Below, piece by piece: positions 8,994-19,158 of a stretch of 64,000 bases of DNA. The first letter of the stretch is position 1, and each line of letters begins with the position of its first letter. Where the stretch lies: the NCBI RefSeq assembly GCF_030269905.1, contig NZ_BSVC01000007.1, positions 1-64,000 on the forward strand, given 5' to 3'. The notes beneath the pieces were generated by a model. That model had not been told where the DNA came from and ran no database searches. It saw only the letters and a list, made by a program, of their open reading frames with translations. This DNA is from Pelosinus sp. IPA-1. GTDB taxonomy: Bacteria > Bacillota > Negativicutes > DSM-13327. Both the position numbers and the translations under genes were made by a program.

Positions 8994-9089
8994 ACCCTGT
9001 TCTTATTTGCATGTTAGGGGTTTTTGCGGTAAAATAATCTAGACTAACTCACAAGGTTGCAAAGTAATAAAAACAAAGGCTGATACAAT

Positions 9090-9596
9090 ATGAATAAAAC
9101 GAAACGTTTAGTGCTATTGGCTTTATTTATAGCTATAGCCAGTGTATTGCATGTAGTAGAATCGTGGATACCGTTTCCACTCCCTGTACCAGGGATTAAA
9201 CTAGGATTGGCCAATATTGTATCCCTTGTTATAATTGCAACTTTGGGGTGGCGTGATGCTATATATGTGGTAGTCGTACGTGTCTTTTTAGCATCTTTGT
9301 TTGGAGGAGTTTTTTTAGGACCAGGCTTTGCTATGAGTTTAAGTGGTGCAGTCGGTAGTACTGTTGTTATGGCTTATGTCTATCAACATTGGCGGTCCGC
9401 TTTTTCTCTTATTGGCATGAGTATACTGGGTGCTGTAGCGCATAATGTAGCACAAATTGTGGTTGCAGCTCTGATAGTATCGAGTGGAACTTTATTATGG
9501 TATTTACCTTATCTTCTACTATTTGCTTTGCCGACAGGTTGGGCTACTGGAATGATAGTGGTTTATTTCTTAAGAAAGGCTCCAAAGCTAGTCTAA
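9090..9596 (+). CDS. Gx transporter / heptaprenyl diphosphate synthase component I family membrane protein
   Basis: The 168-residue, very hydrophobic protein has about five helices and a KLGLANIVSLV segment typical of this ECF-S-like family. Relatives are annotated either as component I of heptaprenyl diphosphate synthase or as Gx transporters; no substrate can be assigned here. The family is often encoded close to Rnf genes. Only a weak SD (AAAGG) is visible. Confidence 0.75.
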   Translation: MNKTKRLVLLALFIAIASVLHVVESWIPFPLPVPGIKLGLANIVSLVIIATLGWRDAIYVVVVRVFLASLFGGVFLGPGFAMSLSGAVGSTVVMAYVYQHWRSAFSLIGMSILGAVAHNVAQIVVAALIVSSGTLLWYLPYLLLFALPTGWATGMIVVYFLRKAPKLV

Positions 9597-9662
9597 AGGC
9601 AAAAACTGCTATCGTTCATATGTATTTATACTATCTTATAATAAATACAGGGGGTAAGAATA

Positions 9663-9935
9663 TTGCGAGGCGGTAAAAGTAATGGATATGGTATGTTAAT
9701 ATTAGTTTTGCTTACTGGTGCAGTTTTCGGTGGTATTTTAGGAGAACTCATTTCCCATTCAGAAATTGCAATTGGTTTTGCTCCCTATTTAGTGAAAACC
9801 TTTCTTATTTTGGATGTACCACCCGTTACTATCAATTTGTATGTTGTAAGATTTATGTTAGGTTTTGCACTGCAGCCTAATTTAATTAGTATTCTAGGCA
9901 TGGTGGTAGCTCTCTTGCTATTTAGACGTGTTTGA
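9663..9935 (+). CDS. DUF4321-type small membrane protein
   Basis: The 90-residue protein has two hydrophobic helices (about 11-30 and 65-87) flanking a loop. It is of the DUF4321 type often found just upstream of maf/radC/mreB in spore-forming Firmicutes. The start is TTG 9663 behind AGGGGGTAAG; there is no ATG nearby. Function unknown. Confidence 0.72.
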   Translation: MRGGKSNGYGMLILVLLTGAVFGGILGELISHSEIAIGFAPYLVKTFLILDVPPVTINLYVVRFMLGFALQPNLISILGMVVALLLFRRV

Positions 9936-9959
9936 GTTATGTCATAGGAGGTCTTGCTC

Positions 9960-10529
9960 ATGACAATTATTTTGGCGTCAGCATCACCAAGACGCCGTGA
10001 ACTTTTAACACAAGTTGGTTGTAAATTTATTGCCATTACTAGTACCTTGATAGAAGATAATACACAGAAATTGCCACCTCATGAGCTTGCCATTTTACAG
10101 GCAAAAGATAAGGCATTAGATGTATTTTCGAATGTTCAGCAAAATGATGTTGTCATTGGTGCTGACACGATAGTGGTGTTAGATGGACGAGTATATGGCA
10201 AACCTGTAGATGAAAGAGATGCTAGGCGTATGTTGACTGAGCTAGCTGGCAGAGAGCATGAAGTGATTACAGGTATTGCTGTTGTTACAGCGAAACAAGT
10301 TTGGACTGATTTTGGTATTACCACTGTAAGAATGAGGGATAGTAAAAGTGAGCAGATTGAAGCCTATTTAGCTACTGGCGAACCCATGGACAAGGCTGGT
10401 GCATATGCTATCCAGGGGGTAGGCGCACTTATGGTAGAAAGTATTACTGGCTGCTATGCGAATGTTGTGGGATTACCACTCAATAAATTATCCGATTTGT
10501 TACTAAAGGCTGGTGTCACGTTATTATGA
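9960..10529 (+). CDS. maf: Maf-family nucleotide pyrophosphatase
   Basis: It hydrolyses non-canonical or methylated nucleoside triphosphates (dTTP/UTP-type Maf) and is linked to control of septation. The 189-residue protein begins with the signature ILASASPRRRELL and carries GADTIVV with the catalytic Asp. The start is ATG 9960 behind ATAGGAGG; a TTG at 9954 is less likely. Its end overlaps radC by 4 bases. Confidence 0.93.
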   Translation: MTIILASASPRRRELLTQVGCKFIAITSTLIEDNTQKLPPHELAILQAKDKALDVFSNVQQNDVVIGADTIVVLDGRVYGKPVDERDARRMLTELAGREHEVITGIAVVTAKQVWTDFGITTVRMRDSKSEQIEAYLATGEPMDKAGAYAIQGVGALMVESITGCYANVVGLPLNKLSDLLLKAGVTLL

Positions 10530-11227
10530 ATGACAGTAAGCCACTCATGATAAAACAATTGCCACAAGATGAAAGACCAAGGGAAAAAATGCTAACAAAA
10601 GGTGCTCAAGCTTTAAGTAATGCCGAATTATTGGCCATTTTACTTAGAACAGGCACAAAAAATGATTCTGTTTTGCGAGTTGCCGAACGACTTTTAAAAA
10701 AGTATGAAGACTTAGGTATTGCTGCTCTTTCAGGTATTGGACCTCAGGAGATTAGTAAAATAAAAGGGATCGGTCCAGCAAAAGCAGTAACTGTTGCAGC
10801 CGCTATTGAAATTGGTAAAAGGCTAAATAGCTTATCATCGGCGCAAAAAGTGATTATTCGTTCCCCGCAAGATGCTGCTAATTTGCTGATGCCTAGGCTG
10901 CGCTACGAATCAAGAGAACATTTTATTGTGTTACTCTTATCGACTAAAAATCATGTATTAGCGACCCCAACGATTTCAATTGGCAGTTTAAATGCTTCTA
11001 TTGTGCATCCCCGCGAGTTATTTCGCGAGGTCATTCATCATGCAGCGGCTTCTGTTATTTTAGCACATAATCATCCAAGTGGAGATCCAACTCCGAGTTC
11101 AGAGGATATTGTACTTACTCGAAAATTAGTGGATGCAGGGAAAATTTTAGAAATTTCCGTGTTAGATCACGTAATTATAGGCGATAACAAGTATGTTAGC
11201 CTTAAAGAAAAGGGAATAATAGAATGA
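10526..11227 (+). CDS. radC: RadC/YeeS-family JAB-domain protein
   Basis: The 233-residue protein has an N-terminal helix-hairpin-helix region (ISKIKGIGPAKA, about 71-82) and a C-terminal JAMM metalloprotease-like domain with HNHPSGDPTPSSED. The historical DNA-repair role is doubtful. The gene is kept in the maf-radC-mreB order across Firmicutes. Its start overlaps the maf stop (ATGA). Confidence 0.93.
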   Translation: MNDSKPLMIKQLPQDERPREKMLTKGAQALSNAELLAILLRTGTKNDSVLRVAERLLKKYEDLGIAALSGIGPQEISKIKGIGPAKAVTVAAAIEIGKRLNSLSSAQKVIIRSPQDAANLLMPRLRYESREHFIVLLLSTKNHVLATPTISIGSLNASIVHPRELFREVIHHAAASVILAHNHPSGDPTPSSEDIVLTRKLVDAGKILEISVLDHVIIGDNKYVSLKEKGIIE

Positions 11228-11267
11228 ATTTGTTAAGTAGCAAGATATATATATACTTGCTTATTGA

Positions 11268-12317
<1,050 letters not shown>

Positions 12318-12341
12318 AAGGATAGAGAGGAGCTTACACTA

Positions 12342-13259
12342 GTGCGTTTGTTTCACAAAAAGACGGTCATCCTTTTGGTGGCTGTAGTAATCGTCTTTTT
12401 GCTGGCTAGTTCTCTCGCCCAAGGTAAAGTTAAATTTGCCTTTATGGAGAAAATTATTACCACTGTTTTGGCACCTGTTGAATATGTTGTCTCTAATGTA
12501 GGTTTCACTTTCCGTACTATTAGTTTATCTACTGGGGAATTGATGACTGCATACCGTGATAATAAAATGTTACGGGCAGAAAATGATGAGCTACGTCAAA
12601 ACAACTTAAATGTGACCGAAATTGCAGCAGAGAATGCACGCCTAAAAGCCATGTTGGATTACAAAAAAGGGGTGCCTCAGTTTGATTTGGTCACTGCTGC
12701 AGTGGTGGGGCGTGATCCAGGGAATTGGACCAGTACTATTATTATTAATCGTGGAACTGCTGATGGCGTCACCAAAGACATGGCTGTAGTGGCTCCACAA
12801 GGGCTTATTGGTAGTGTTGTAACAGCATATGCGAATGTAGCTAAAGTACAGTTAGTTCTTGACCCACGTAGTGCAGTGGGAGCTTTGGTGCAACGACCTG
12901 AATCAAGGGTTGCTGCGATTGTAGAAGGTCACAGTGGGACACCGTTAACACCTCGAATGGTAAATATTGCTCGTGATGCCGATATTGTCAAAGGGGATAA
13001 GCTCATTACATCCGGATTTGGTGGAATTTATCCTAAGGGACTGTTAATTGGTGAAGTGATAGACCTTGTCAATGAAGAGGGTGGTTTGTTAAAATATGCT
13101 GTCTTGAATCCCGCAGTGGATTTTGATAGATTAGAAGAGGTTTCAGTCATCGTAGGTTCTCGTGAACCGATTCCTACACTACCGCCGCCACCTGTGGCGA
13201 TTCCTGCCCCTACCGCTCCTGGAAAGGCAGCAGCACCATCTCAGGGAGCAGGACGATGA
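12342..13259 (+). CDS. mreC: rod-shape-determining protein MreC
   Basis: This single-pass scaffold of the elongasome is 305 residues long. It has an N-terminal membrane helix (about 8-26), a coiled coil (about 70-100) and the beta-rich MreC core with VVGRDPGNWTSTIIINRG. The tail is Pro/Ala-rich. The GTG start at 12342 follows a GAGAGGAG-type SD, and the end overlaps mreD by 4 bases. Confidence 0.94.
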   Translation: MRLFHKKTVILLVAVVIVFLLASSLAQGKVKFAFMEKIITTVLAPVEYVVSNVGFTFRTISLSTGELMTAYRDNKMLRAENDELRQNNLNVTEIAAENARLKAMLDYKKGVPQFDLVTAAVVGRDPGNWTSTIIINRGTADGVTKDMAVVAPQGLIGSVVTAYANVAKVQLVLDPRSAVGALVQRPESRVAAIVEGHSGTPLTPRMVNIARDADIVKGDKLITSGFGGIYPKGLLIGEVIDLVNEEGGLLKYAVLNPAVDFDRLEEVSVIVGSREPIPTLPPPPVAIPAPTAPGKAAAPSQGAGR

Positions 13260-13741
13260 GTATATTAATTTGGCTGAGCCTACTTCTTATCGCCCTTATT
13301 TTACAATCAACTTTACTGCCCTTAGTTTCTTTTAAAGGGATCCACCCCGACTTGTTACTTGTAACGGTTGTATCTTGCGCCCTGTTGTCAGGGAAAGAAA
13401 ATGGAGTAGGAATCGGATTCTTTGCTGGGTTATTACAAGATTTAGTTGCAGGAAGTATTTTTGGTATTAATACCTTATCAAAATTGGCTACAGGCTATTT
13501 ATTTGGTTTGGCTGAACGTAAAGTGTTTAAGGAGCACGTACTATTACCCCTATTAGCTACGTTAGTTGCTACTTTATTTAATGGTCTAGCAGGGGTTGTA
13601 CTGTTAATTTTATTAGGCCATAAGGTTGACTTTATTACTGCACTTTTGCAAAATATAGTACCGCTGATGGGCTATAATCTGATTATAGCTATCCCGGTAC
13701 ACCATATTGTTTACCGAGTGGTTAAATTCACAGCAGAATAA
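13256..13741 (+). CDS. mreD: rod-shape-determining protein MreD
   Basis: This integral membrane partner of MreC and the elongation PBP is 161 residues with about five helices. The Asp-containing first loop (HPDLLLV) and the GFFAGLLQDL segment are typical of MreD. It is translationally coupled to mreC. Confidence 0.92.
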   Translation: MSILIWLSLLLIALILQSTLLPLVSFKGIHPDLLLVTVVSCALLSGKENGVGIGFFAGLLQDLVAGSIFGINTLSKLATGYLFGLAERKVFKEHVLLPLLATLVATLFNGLAGVVLLILLGHKVDFITALLQNIVPLMGYNLIIAIPVHHIVYRVVKFTAE

Positions 13742-13779
13742 AAAAGGGAACAATAGATTTCATTTCCTGAGAGCTGCGT

Positions 13780-13806
13780 AAAGGACTTGCATAGCCAAGT
13801 CCTTTT
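13780..13806 (+). terminator. ACTTGGC-family hairpin after mreD
   Basis: AAAGGACTTG/CAAGTCCTTT arms around a 6-base loop are followed by TTTT. It belongs to the same hairpin family as those at 15843, 19055 and 53782. Confidence 0.7.
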
Positions 13807-13828
13807 AAGTGATCATATGGGGTTTTAT

Positions 13829-13902
13829 GAGCCACAAAGACACAATGTGCTAATTGAAACACAAAGGGCAATCTAAAAATATCCTTTGTGTCTTTGTGGT
13901 TC
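13829..13902. repeat. dispersed inverted-repeat element, copy 2
   Basis: GAGCCACAAAGACACAA (13829-13845) pairs with TTGTGTCTTTGTGGTTC (13886-13902). The arms are those of copy 1 at 3014-3112 with a different centre. It lies between mreD and mrdA. Confidence 0.8.
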
Positions 13903-13984
13903 AGAATATCCTATTGTTAAAGATTCGTGAACATTTTCCTTACGTTTATTTACTGTAATAGCTGGAAGAAGGGAGGTTGTAATC

Positions 13985-15841
13985 ATGTTGGTAAAACGAT
14001 CAAATTACAGACTGGATGTATTGGCAATTATTATTATATTAGTATTTGTAGCATTGATCAGTCGTTTGGGATATTTGCAAGTGGTTCAGGGAAAGTATTA
14101 TGGACAAAAAGCTGATGGAAATCGTATTAGGCTAGCTCCTATTATGGCTCCCCGTGGAATGTTTTATGATCGGAACGGAGTTCCACTGGTTTCGAATCGC
14201 CCTGGTTTTACAGTGTCAATACTGCCTCTTACAGGACCTGTTCCTGATGAAATTATTGCTAAAGTGGCTAGTATTTTAAATATACCCATCGATGAGATCA
14301 AGACGAAACTTAGCCAGCATAATGGAAAGTTTGAGCCGGTGCGTATTAAATCAGATATTGGTCAAGATATTGTAACAAAGATTGAAGAACGTCGGGCAGA
14401 ACTACCTGGAGTAGTGATTGAAATTCAACCGATTCGCAATTATGTCAACAATGAGTTAGCGGCTCATTTATTTGGATATGTGAGTGAAATCAATGATGAC
14501 GAACTAGAAAAGGCAAAGTTAAAAGCAAAAACAAACCCAAAGGCCAATGAGTATAAGACAGGAGATATTGTCGGTAAATTTGGCTTAGAGAAGATGTATG
14601 ATCGTGAATTACGTGGTGTCGATGGAGGCAATCAAGTTGAGGTTGATGTAACGGGGCGGCCAGTAAATGTGTTAGGGCGTAAGGAAACCATACCAGGGAA
14701 AAACCTGACACTAACGATTGATTATCGAATACAAAAGGCAGCCGAAGTCGCTATTGATGAACAGCTTACATATTTGCAAACTAAGAGCGAATTTCGTAAT
14801 GCTAAAGCAGCGGCAGCTATTGCTATGAATCCTAAGACAGGTGAAATTTTGGCCATGGTAAGTAGGCCAGCCTTTAATCCTAATTTATTTTCAGGGGGGA
14901 TTTCGAGTAAGGATTGGAAGATGTTAAATGAAAATCCTAATAACCCTATGGATAATAAAGTTATTTCCGGGGAATATCCCCCAGGTTCCACTTTTAAAAT
15001 AGTTACGGGTACGGCAGCCTTAGAATTAGGTAAAGTCACTCCCGAAGAAAAAATACTGGATACAGGTAAGCACTGGATTATTGCTAAAGGAAATGCTGAA
15101 GGTGAGGCTCTAGGTTGGATTAATTTTAAAGAGGCTCTAACTAAATCAGATAATGTTTACTTTTATGAAATGGGTAATCGCTTAGGTATCGACAACTTAG
15201 AAAAATATGCTCGCATGTTTGGATTAGGCGCATTAACTGGTATACAATTGCAAGGAGAATCGGATGGATTGGTAGCCAACCAACGATATAAGGAAAAGGT
15301 ATATGGTGAGGAATGGTATTTGTCAGAAACATTTGATGCTGCTATTGGCCAAGGGTTCCAGTTAGTAACTCCCCTGCAGGTTGCCGTTTTATTGAGTGAA
15401 ATTGCAAATGGCGGTCATCGATATCGCCCTTACGTGGTCAATAAGATTAGTTCAGATAATGGGGACACGATTCAGACCTTTGGGCCTGAAGAAGTAGGTA
15501 ATATTCAGATCTCTCCCAGAACTTTAGGGCTTATTCGTGAGTCTCTTAGAGATGTAGCTCTTGAGGGAGGCACAGCTGCCCAAGCCTTTCAAAACTTTCC
15601 TGTGTCAATTGCCGGAAAAACAGGGACAGCAGAGAATCCTCATGGGAGCGATCATGGCTGGTTTATTGCTTACGGTCCTTATGAAGATCCAAGTATTGTC
15701 GTTGTAGTTATTGTAGAACAGGGGGGCTTCGGAGCAGGCTCTGCAGCTCCAATTGCTAGGAAAATTATGGAGGCTGCCTTTAATATTAATCAGGCTCCTG
15801 TTGAAGCAACTCAGACCTATAAGCCGCAGACTGCATTATAA
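13985..15841 (+). CDS. mrdA: penicillin-binding protein 2 (elongation transpeptidase)
   Basis: This class B PBP works with RodA and MreCD to cross-link lateral wall peptidoglycan. The 618-residue protein has an N-terminal membrane helix (about 9-31), a pedestal/dimerisation domain with the MAPRGMFYDRNG segment, and a transpeptidase domain. The active-site motifs are SxxK (PPGSTFKIVTG), SDN (TKSDNVYFYE) and KTGT (AGKTGTAEN). GGGAGG precedes ATG 13985. The downstream min genes and rodA fit a shape/division cluster. Confidence 0.95.
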   Translation: MLVKRSNYRLDVLAIIIILVFVALISRLGYLQVVQGKYYGQKADGNRIRLAPIMAPRGMFYDRNGVPLVSNRPGFTVSILPLTGPVPDEIIAKVASILNIPIDEIKTKLSQHNGKFEPVRIKSDIGQDIVTKIEERRAELPGVVIEIQPIRNYVNNELAAHLFGYVSEINDDELEKAKLKAKTNPKANEYKTGDIVGKFGLEKMYDRELRGVDGGNQVEVDVTGRPVNVLGRKETIPGKNLTLTIDYRIQKAAEVAIDEQLTYLQTKSEFRNAKAAAAIAMNPKTGEILAMVSRPAFNPNLFSGGISSKDWKMLNENPNNPMDNKVISGEYPPGSTFKIVTGTAALELGKVTPEEKILDTGKHWIIAKGNAEGEALGWINFKEALTKSDNVYFYEMGNRLGIDNLEKYARMFGLGALTGIQLQGESDGLVANQRYKEKVYGEEWYLSETFDAAIGQGFQLVTPLQVAVLLSEIANGGHRYRPYVVNKISSDNGDTIQTFGPEEVGNIQISPRTLGLIRESLRDVALEGGTAAQAFQNFPVSIAGKTGTAENPHGSDHGWFIAYGPYEDPSIVVVVIVEQGGFGAGSAAPIARKIMEAAFNINQAPVEATQTYKPQTAL

Positions 15842-15842
15842 G

Positions 15843-15873
15843 AAAGGACTTGGCGAATGCCAAGTCCTTTTTA
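15843..15873 (+). terminator. intrinsic terminator after mrdA
   Basis: AAAGGACTTGGC-GAAT-GCCAAGTCCTTT is a perfect 12-bp stem followed by T-rich sequence. It is a member of the ACTTGGC hairpin family. Confidence 0.88.
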
Positions 15874-15909
15874 CTAATTTCACTTTCTTAAATTAACTTG
15901 TTTTTTTTG

Positions 15910-15936
15910 GCAGGAATATTGACGAAAATCGCGAAT
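15910..15936 (+). promoter_or_regulatory. sigma-H-like promoter upstream of minC
   Basis: GCAGGAATA (-35) and GCGAAT (-10), with 17 bases between GCAGGA and GAAT, match the RnAGGAwWW / GAAT pattern of sigma-H. The same arrangement occurs at 20840 and 48155. In Bacillus subtilis the min region has a sigma-H promoter, which supports this reading. Confidence 0.55.
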
Positions 15937-15984
15937 TCTTAGTGGCAGATAATATATAACTTGTACAATACTTGGGAGATGGAC

Positions 15985-16593
15985 ATGCGCGAATATGTAA
16001 TATTTAAGGGCAGCAGAAATGGATTGCAGCTAGTGCTTGATCAATCGGTAGAGTTTGAACTCATTCTAGAAAATTTAAAGGCTAAGTTGGAGTCTGCAGT
16101 TGACTTTTTTACAAAAGGGACAAAGGTAGAAGTACTAAAGGCAGTGCGTATTCTTTCTTCAGAGGAACAAGAAGATTTAAGTAAAGTGTTAGCTAATTAT
16201 GGTTTAGTTTTTTATGAAGCAAAAGAGCAATGTGCCGATGAGGAAAATACTACGTTTGAGCCTCAAGAGATACAAAACTTAGTCATTAGTAAAACGATAC
16301 GCAGCGGACAGGAAGTTATACACCAAGGTTCAGTGGTTATTGAAGGCGATGTTAACCCCGGTGCAAAGATAATAGCGGGGGGGAATATTGTCATAAATGG
16401 AACTTGTCGTGGGCTCGTGTATGCTGGGGCATATGGTGATAGTAGAGCGACAATTACGGCGCGGCGGCTTTTAGCCTCACAAATCCGAATTGCAGACTTA
16501 ATAGCGAGGGCTCCAGATCATTTGGAGGATCCTACAGAAGCAGAGGTAGCACTGATTGAAGATGGAACTGTAATTATAAAGAAGATAGATTAA
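15985..16593 (+). CDS. minC: septum-site-determining protein MinC
   Basis: This FtsZ antagonist prevents polar division when recruited by MinD. The 202-residue protein has an N-terminal FtsZ-binding domain (about 1-85), a short linker, and the C-terminal beta-helix dimerisation/MinD-binding domain with VIEGDVNPGAKIIAGGNIVI and the G-rich turns of the family. ATG 15985 is favoured because GGGAG (15974-15978) lies 6 bases upstream; the ATG at 15979 is too close. Confidence 0.93.
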   Translation: MREYVIFKGSRNGLQLVLDQSVEFELILENLKAKLESAVDFFTKGTKVEVLKAVRILSSEEQEDLSKVLANYGLVFYEAKEQCADEENTTFEPQEIQNLVISKTIRSGQEVIHQGSVVIEGDVNPGAKIIAGGNIVINGTCRGLVYAGAYGDSRATITARRLLASQIRIADLIARAPDHLEDPTEAEVALIEDGTVIIKKID

Positions 16594-16614
16594 TCTATCT
16601 ATAGGAGGATGTAC

Positions 16615-17406
16615 ATGGGGGAAGTTATTGTTATAACGTCTGGTAAGGGTGGAGTTGGAAAAACGACTACAACTGCCAACATAGGTACAGGTTTTGCGCT
16701 GTTAGGTAAGAAAGTAGTATTGGTGGATACAGATATTGGATTACGTAATCTAGATGTAGTTATGGGCCTTGAAAATCGAATTGTATATGATTTAATTGAT
16801 GTGACAGACGGGAATTGTCGATTAAAGCAGGCATTAATTCGTGATAAACGGTATGAATCTTTATACCTTTTGCCTGCTGCTCAAACCCGAGATAAAAATG
16901 CAGTAACTCCAGATCAAATGAAAAAATTGTGTGATGAACTAAAAGAAGATTTCGATTTTGTTATTATTGATTGTCCCGCGGGTATTGAACAAGGCTTTAA
17001 AAATGCAATTGCTGGTGCTGATCGGGCGATTATTGTTACTACCCCTGAGGTTTCAGCAGTGCGTGATGCTGACCGTATTATTGGGCTACTAGAATCTGAG
17101 GGAAAACATAATCCGAAATTGATTGTAAATCGGATTCGTCCCAAGATGGTTAAAAAAGGCGATATGATGAGTATTGATGATATTATCGAAATTTTGGCTA
17201 TCGATTTACTGGGAATTATACCAGAAGACGATTATATTGTTGTTTCTACAAATCGAGGAGAACCAGCAGTTGCTAATCCTGTATCCCAAGCAAGTACAGC
17301 ATATAAAAATATTGTAAGGCGTTTAACAGGTGAAAATGTGCCTTTAATGTCCATTGAAGAAAACGATGGATTTTTTGTTAAACTAAAAAAAATGTTTAAT
17401 TTTTAG
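16615..17406 (+). CDS. minD: septum-site-determining ATPase MinD
   Basis: This membrane-cycling ATPase activates MinC. The 263-residue protein carries the deviant Walker A (SGKGGVGKTTTTANIG), switch I/II (VDTDIGLRNLDVVMG and FVIIDCPAGIEQG) and a C-terminal amphipathic membrane-targeting helix (FFVKLKKMFNF). The start is ATG 16615, 6 bases after AGGAGG; the ATG at 16609 overlaps the SD. Confidence 0.95.
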   Translation: MGEVIVITSGKGGVGKTTTTANIGTGFALLGKKVVLVDTDIGLRNLDVVMGLENRIVYDLIDVTDGNCRLKQALIRDKRYESLYLLPAAQTRDKNAVTPDQMKKLCDELKEDFDFVIIDCPAGIEQGFKNAIAGADRAIIVTTPEVSAVRDADRIIGLLESEGKHNPKLIVNRIRPKMVKKGDMMSIDDIIEILAIDLLGIIPEDDYIVVSTNRGEPAVANPVSQASTAYKNIVRRLTGENVPLMSIEENDGFFVKLKKMFNF

Positions 17407-17417
17407 GGGGGATGAAA

Positions 17418-17696
17418 ATGCTTGATTTAATTCAAAGACTTTTTGGCAAAGAGTCTTCTTGCTCGAAAGATGTTGCCAAGGAGCGTCTACGATTAGTATT
17501 AGTACATGATCGTGTAAATGTTTCGCCACAATTAATGGAAACATTAAAAGATGATATGTTTAGAGCTATATCTAACTATATGGATATTAATGAAAAGTGT
17601 ATGGAGGTTAGCCTTACTCATACGGATTCATCCGTAACCCTAGTCGCTAATATTCCTGTAACGAGTATGAAAAGAGGCGGAACCCCAAAAGGTTAA
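17418..17696 (+). CDS. minE: Min topological specificity factor MinE
   Basis: The 92-residue protein has an N-terminal membrane-binding and anti-MinCD helix (MLDLIQRLFG) and a C-terminal dimerisation domain (KERLRLVLVHDR onward). It makes MinCD oscillate. The presence of MinE, rather than DivIVA-based placement alone, is typical of Negativicutes and many clostridia. AGGGGGG supports ATG 17418. Confidence 0.93.
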   Translation: MLDLIQRLFGKESSCSKDVAKERLRLVLVHDRVNVSPQLMETLKDDMFRAISNYMDINEKCMEVSLTHTDSSVTLVANIPVTSMKRGGTPKG

Positions 17697-17763
17697 AGAG
17701 TAGGTAGATTTAATTGATCAAAATTGTATTTTTGTTAAGATTATTCTTTGAGTAAAAATTACC

Positions 17764-17796
17764 AAGGCACGGTATTGCATACTGTGCCTTTTTAAG
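17764..17796 (+). terminator. intrinsic terminator after minE
   Basis: AAGGCAC-GGTAT-TGC-ATACT-GTGCCTT is a 12-bp stem with one mismatch, followed by T5. Confidence 0.88.
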
Positions 17797-17863
17797 TGGA
17801 CGGAATTGGGAAATGATATTATAATATAGGAATGACTTTTGCTATGGAAGGTAAGTGTAAGGA

Positions 17864-18970
17864 ATGTTAAATCGCAGGTTATTACGGAATTTAGATTTTA
17901 TTACAATTGCTACGGTAACTCTACTTATCTTAATAAGTTTAGTAATTATTGGAAGTGCAACTCACATAAATACTCCCGGCGAAGAACGGTACTGGTATGT
18001 GGAACGTCAAGGTCTATTCGCAGTGTTTAATGTTATGATCATTTTTGTTATACTTAACTTTGATTATAAAATCTTATCGAAATTTGCGAATGGGTTATAT
18101 TTTATCAATTTAATCATGTTATTAGCGGTTATGTTCATCGGCCAATCGGCTCTGGGTGCCCAGCGTTGGATACAAATTGGTCCGATTAGTCTGCAGCCTT
18201 CCGAATTTTCTAAATTGATTATGATTATTGCCCTGGCAGATTTGCTTGATAAAAAGGCGGGAAAGCTAAATTCATTTAAAGATCTAATTCCGATCTTTTT
18301 GTATGTTGGAGTTCCATTCTTATTGGTATTAAAGCAACCTGATCTTGGAACTTCTCTGGTATTCTTAGCAATTTTATTTGGTATGCTTTTTATTGCAGGT
18401 ATTAAAAATAAGCATTTAATGATAATTTTTGGGGCAGGCGCCGCTTTTTTGCCTATTTTTTGGCATTTTTTAAAGGACTATCAAAAAATGCGACTATCTG
18501 TTTTTCTTGATTCCAATGTGGATCCTTTAGGTTCTGGTTACCATATCATACAATCGAAAATAGCCATTGGATCAGGGATGTTATTTGGTAAGGGCTTGTT
18601 TGGCGGCACGCAAAGTCAACTGAATTTTTTACCGGAAAATCATACGGATTTTATTTTTGCGGTAATTGGGGAAGAACTTGGCTTCATTGGAGCAATCCTT
18701 ATCTTATCATTGTATTTTATTTTGCTATATCGGGGTGTAAAAATTGCTGGAGCAGCGAAAGATAATTTTGGAACCTTGCTAGCTACTGGTATTACTTCTA
18801 TGCTGACCTTTCATGTATTAGTTAATGTAGGCATGACTGCTGGCATTATGCCAGTAACAGGTATTCCTTTACCTCTTATGAGTTATGGAGTTAGTGCTCT
18901 TACGACCAATATGGTTAGTATTGGAATACTACTAAATATATATATGCGTAGGCAGAAAATTATGTTTTAA
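17864..18970 (+). CDS. rodA: rod-shape SEDS glycosyltransferase RodA
   Basis: This membrane peptidoglycan polymerase pairs with PBP2 (mrdA upstream). The 368-residue protein has about ten helices. Family signatures are GAQRWIQIGPISLQPSEFSKL, the KQPDLGTSLVF loop and the C-terminal MPVTGIPLPLMSYG. Spacing and gene order favour RodA over FtsW or SpoVE. The SD (GGAAGG) is a little distant. Confidence 0.92.
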   Translation: MLNRRLLRNLDFITIATVTLLILISLVIIGSATHINTPGEERYWYVERQGLFAVFNVMIIFVILNFDYKILSKFANGLYFINLIMLLAVMFIGQSALGAQRWIQIGPISLQPSEFSKLIMIIALADLLDKKAGKLNSFKDLIPIFLYVGVPFLLVLKQPDLGTSLVFLAILFGMLFIAGIKNKHLMIIFGAGAAFLPIFWHFLKDYQKMRLSVFLDSNVDPLGSGYHIIQSKIAIGSGMLFGKGLFGGTQSQLNFLPENHTDFIFAVIGEELGFIGAILILSLYFILLYRGVKIAGAAKDNFGTLLATGITSMLTFHVLVNVGMTAGIMPVTGIPLPLMSYGVSALTTNMVSIGILLNIYMRRQKIMF

Positions 18971-18982
18971 AAGCCTAGCGAT

Positions 18983-19013
18983 AAAGAGATGCGCCATTTG
19001 GCGCATCTCTTTT
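18983..19013 (+). terminator. intrinsic terminator after rodA
   Basis: AAAGAGATGCGCC-ATTT-GGCGCATCTCTTT is a perfect stem ending in TTTTA. Confidence 0.92.
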
Positions 19014-19016
19014 ACA

Positions 19017-19083
19017 GAATCAGAAAGTATAACACTTTCTTGATTCCAAGTTTGAAAGACTTGGCACAAGCCAAGTCTTTTCT
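19017..19083. repeat. double-hairpin repeat, copy 1
   Basis: Two adjacent hairpins are seen: GAATCAGAAAGT-ATAAC-ACTTTCTtGATTC (19017-19046) and AAAGACTTGGC-ACAA-GCCAAGTCTTT (19055-19080). The same pair recurs at 53715-53806. Confidence 0.75.
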
Positions 19084-19158
19084 TATATTCTAAGCATATA
19101 TTACCTTTCACTGCTCATATATATTTGTAGTAGTATGTGCTGTGCGGGGGGTGCCTAT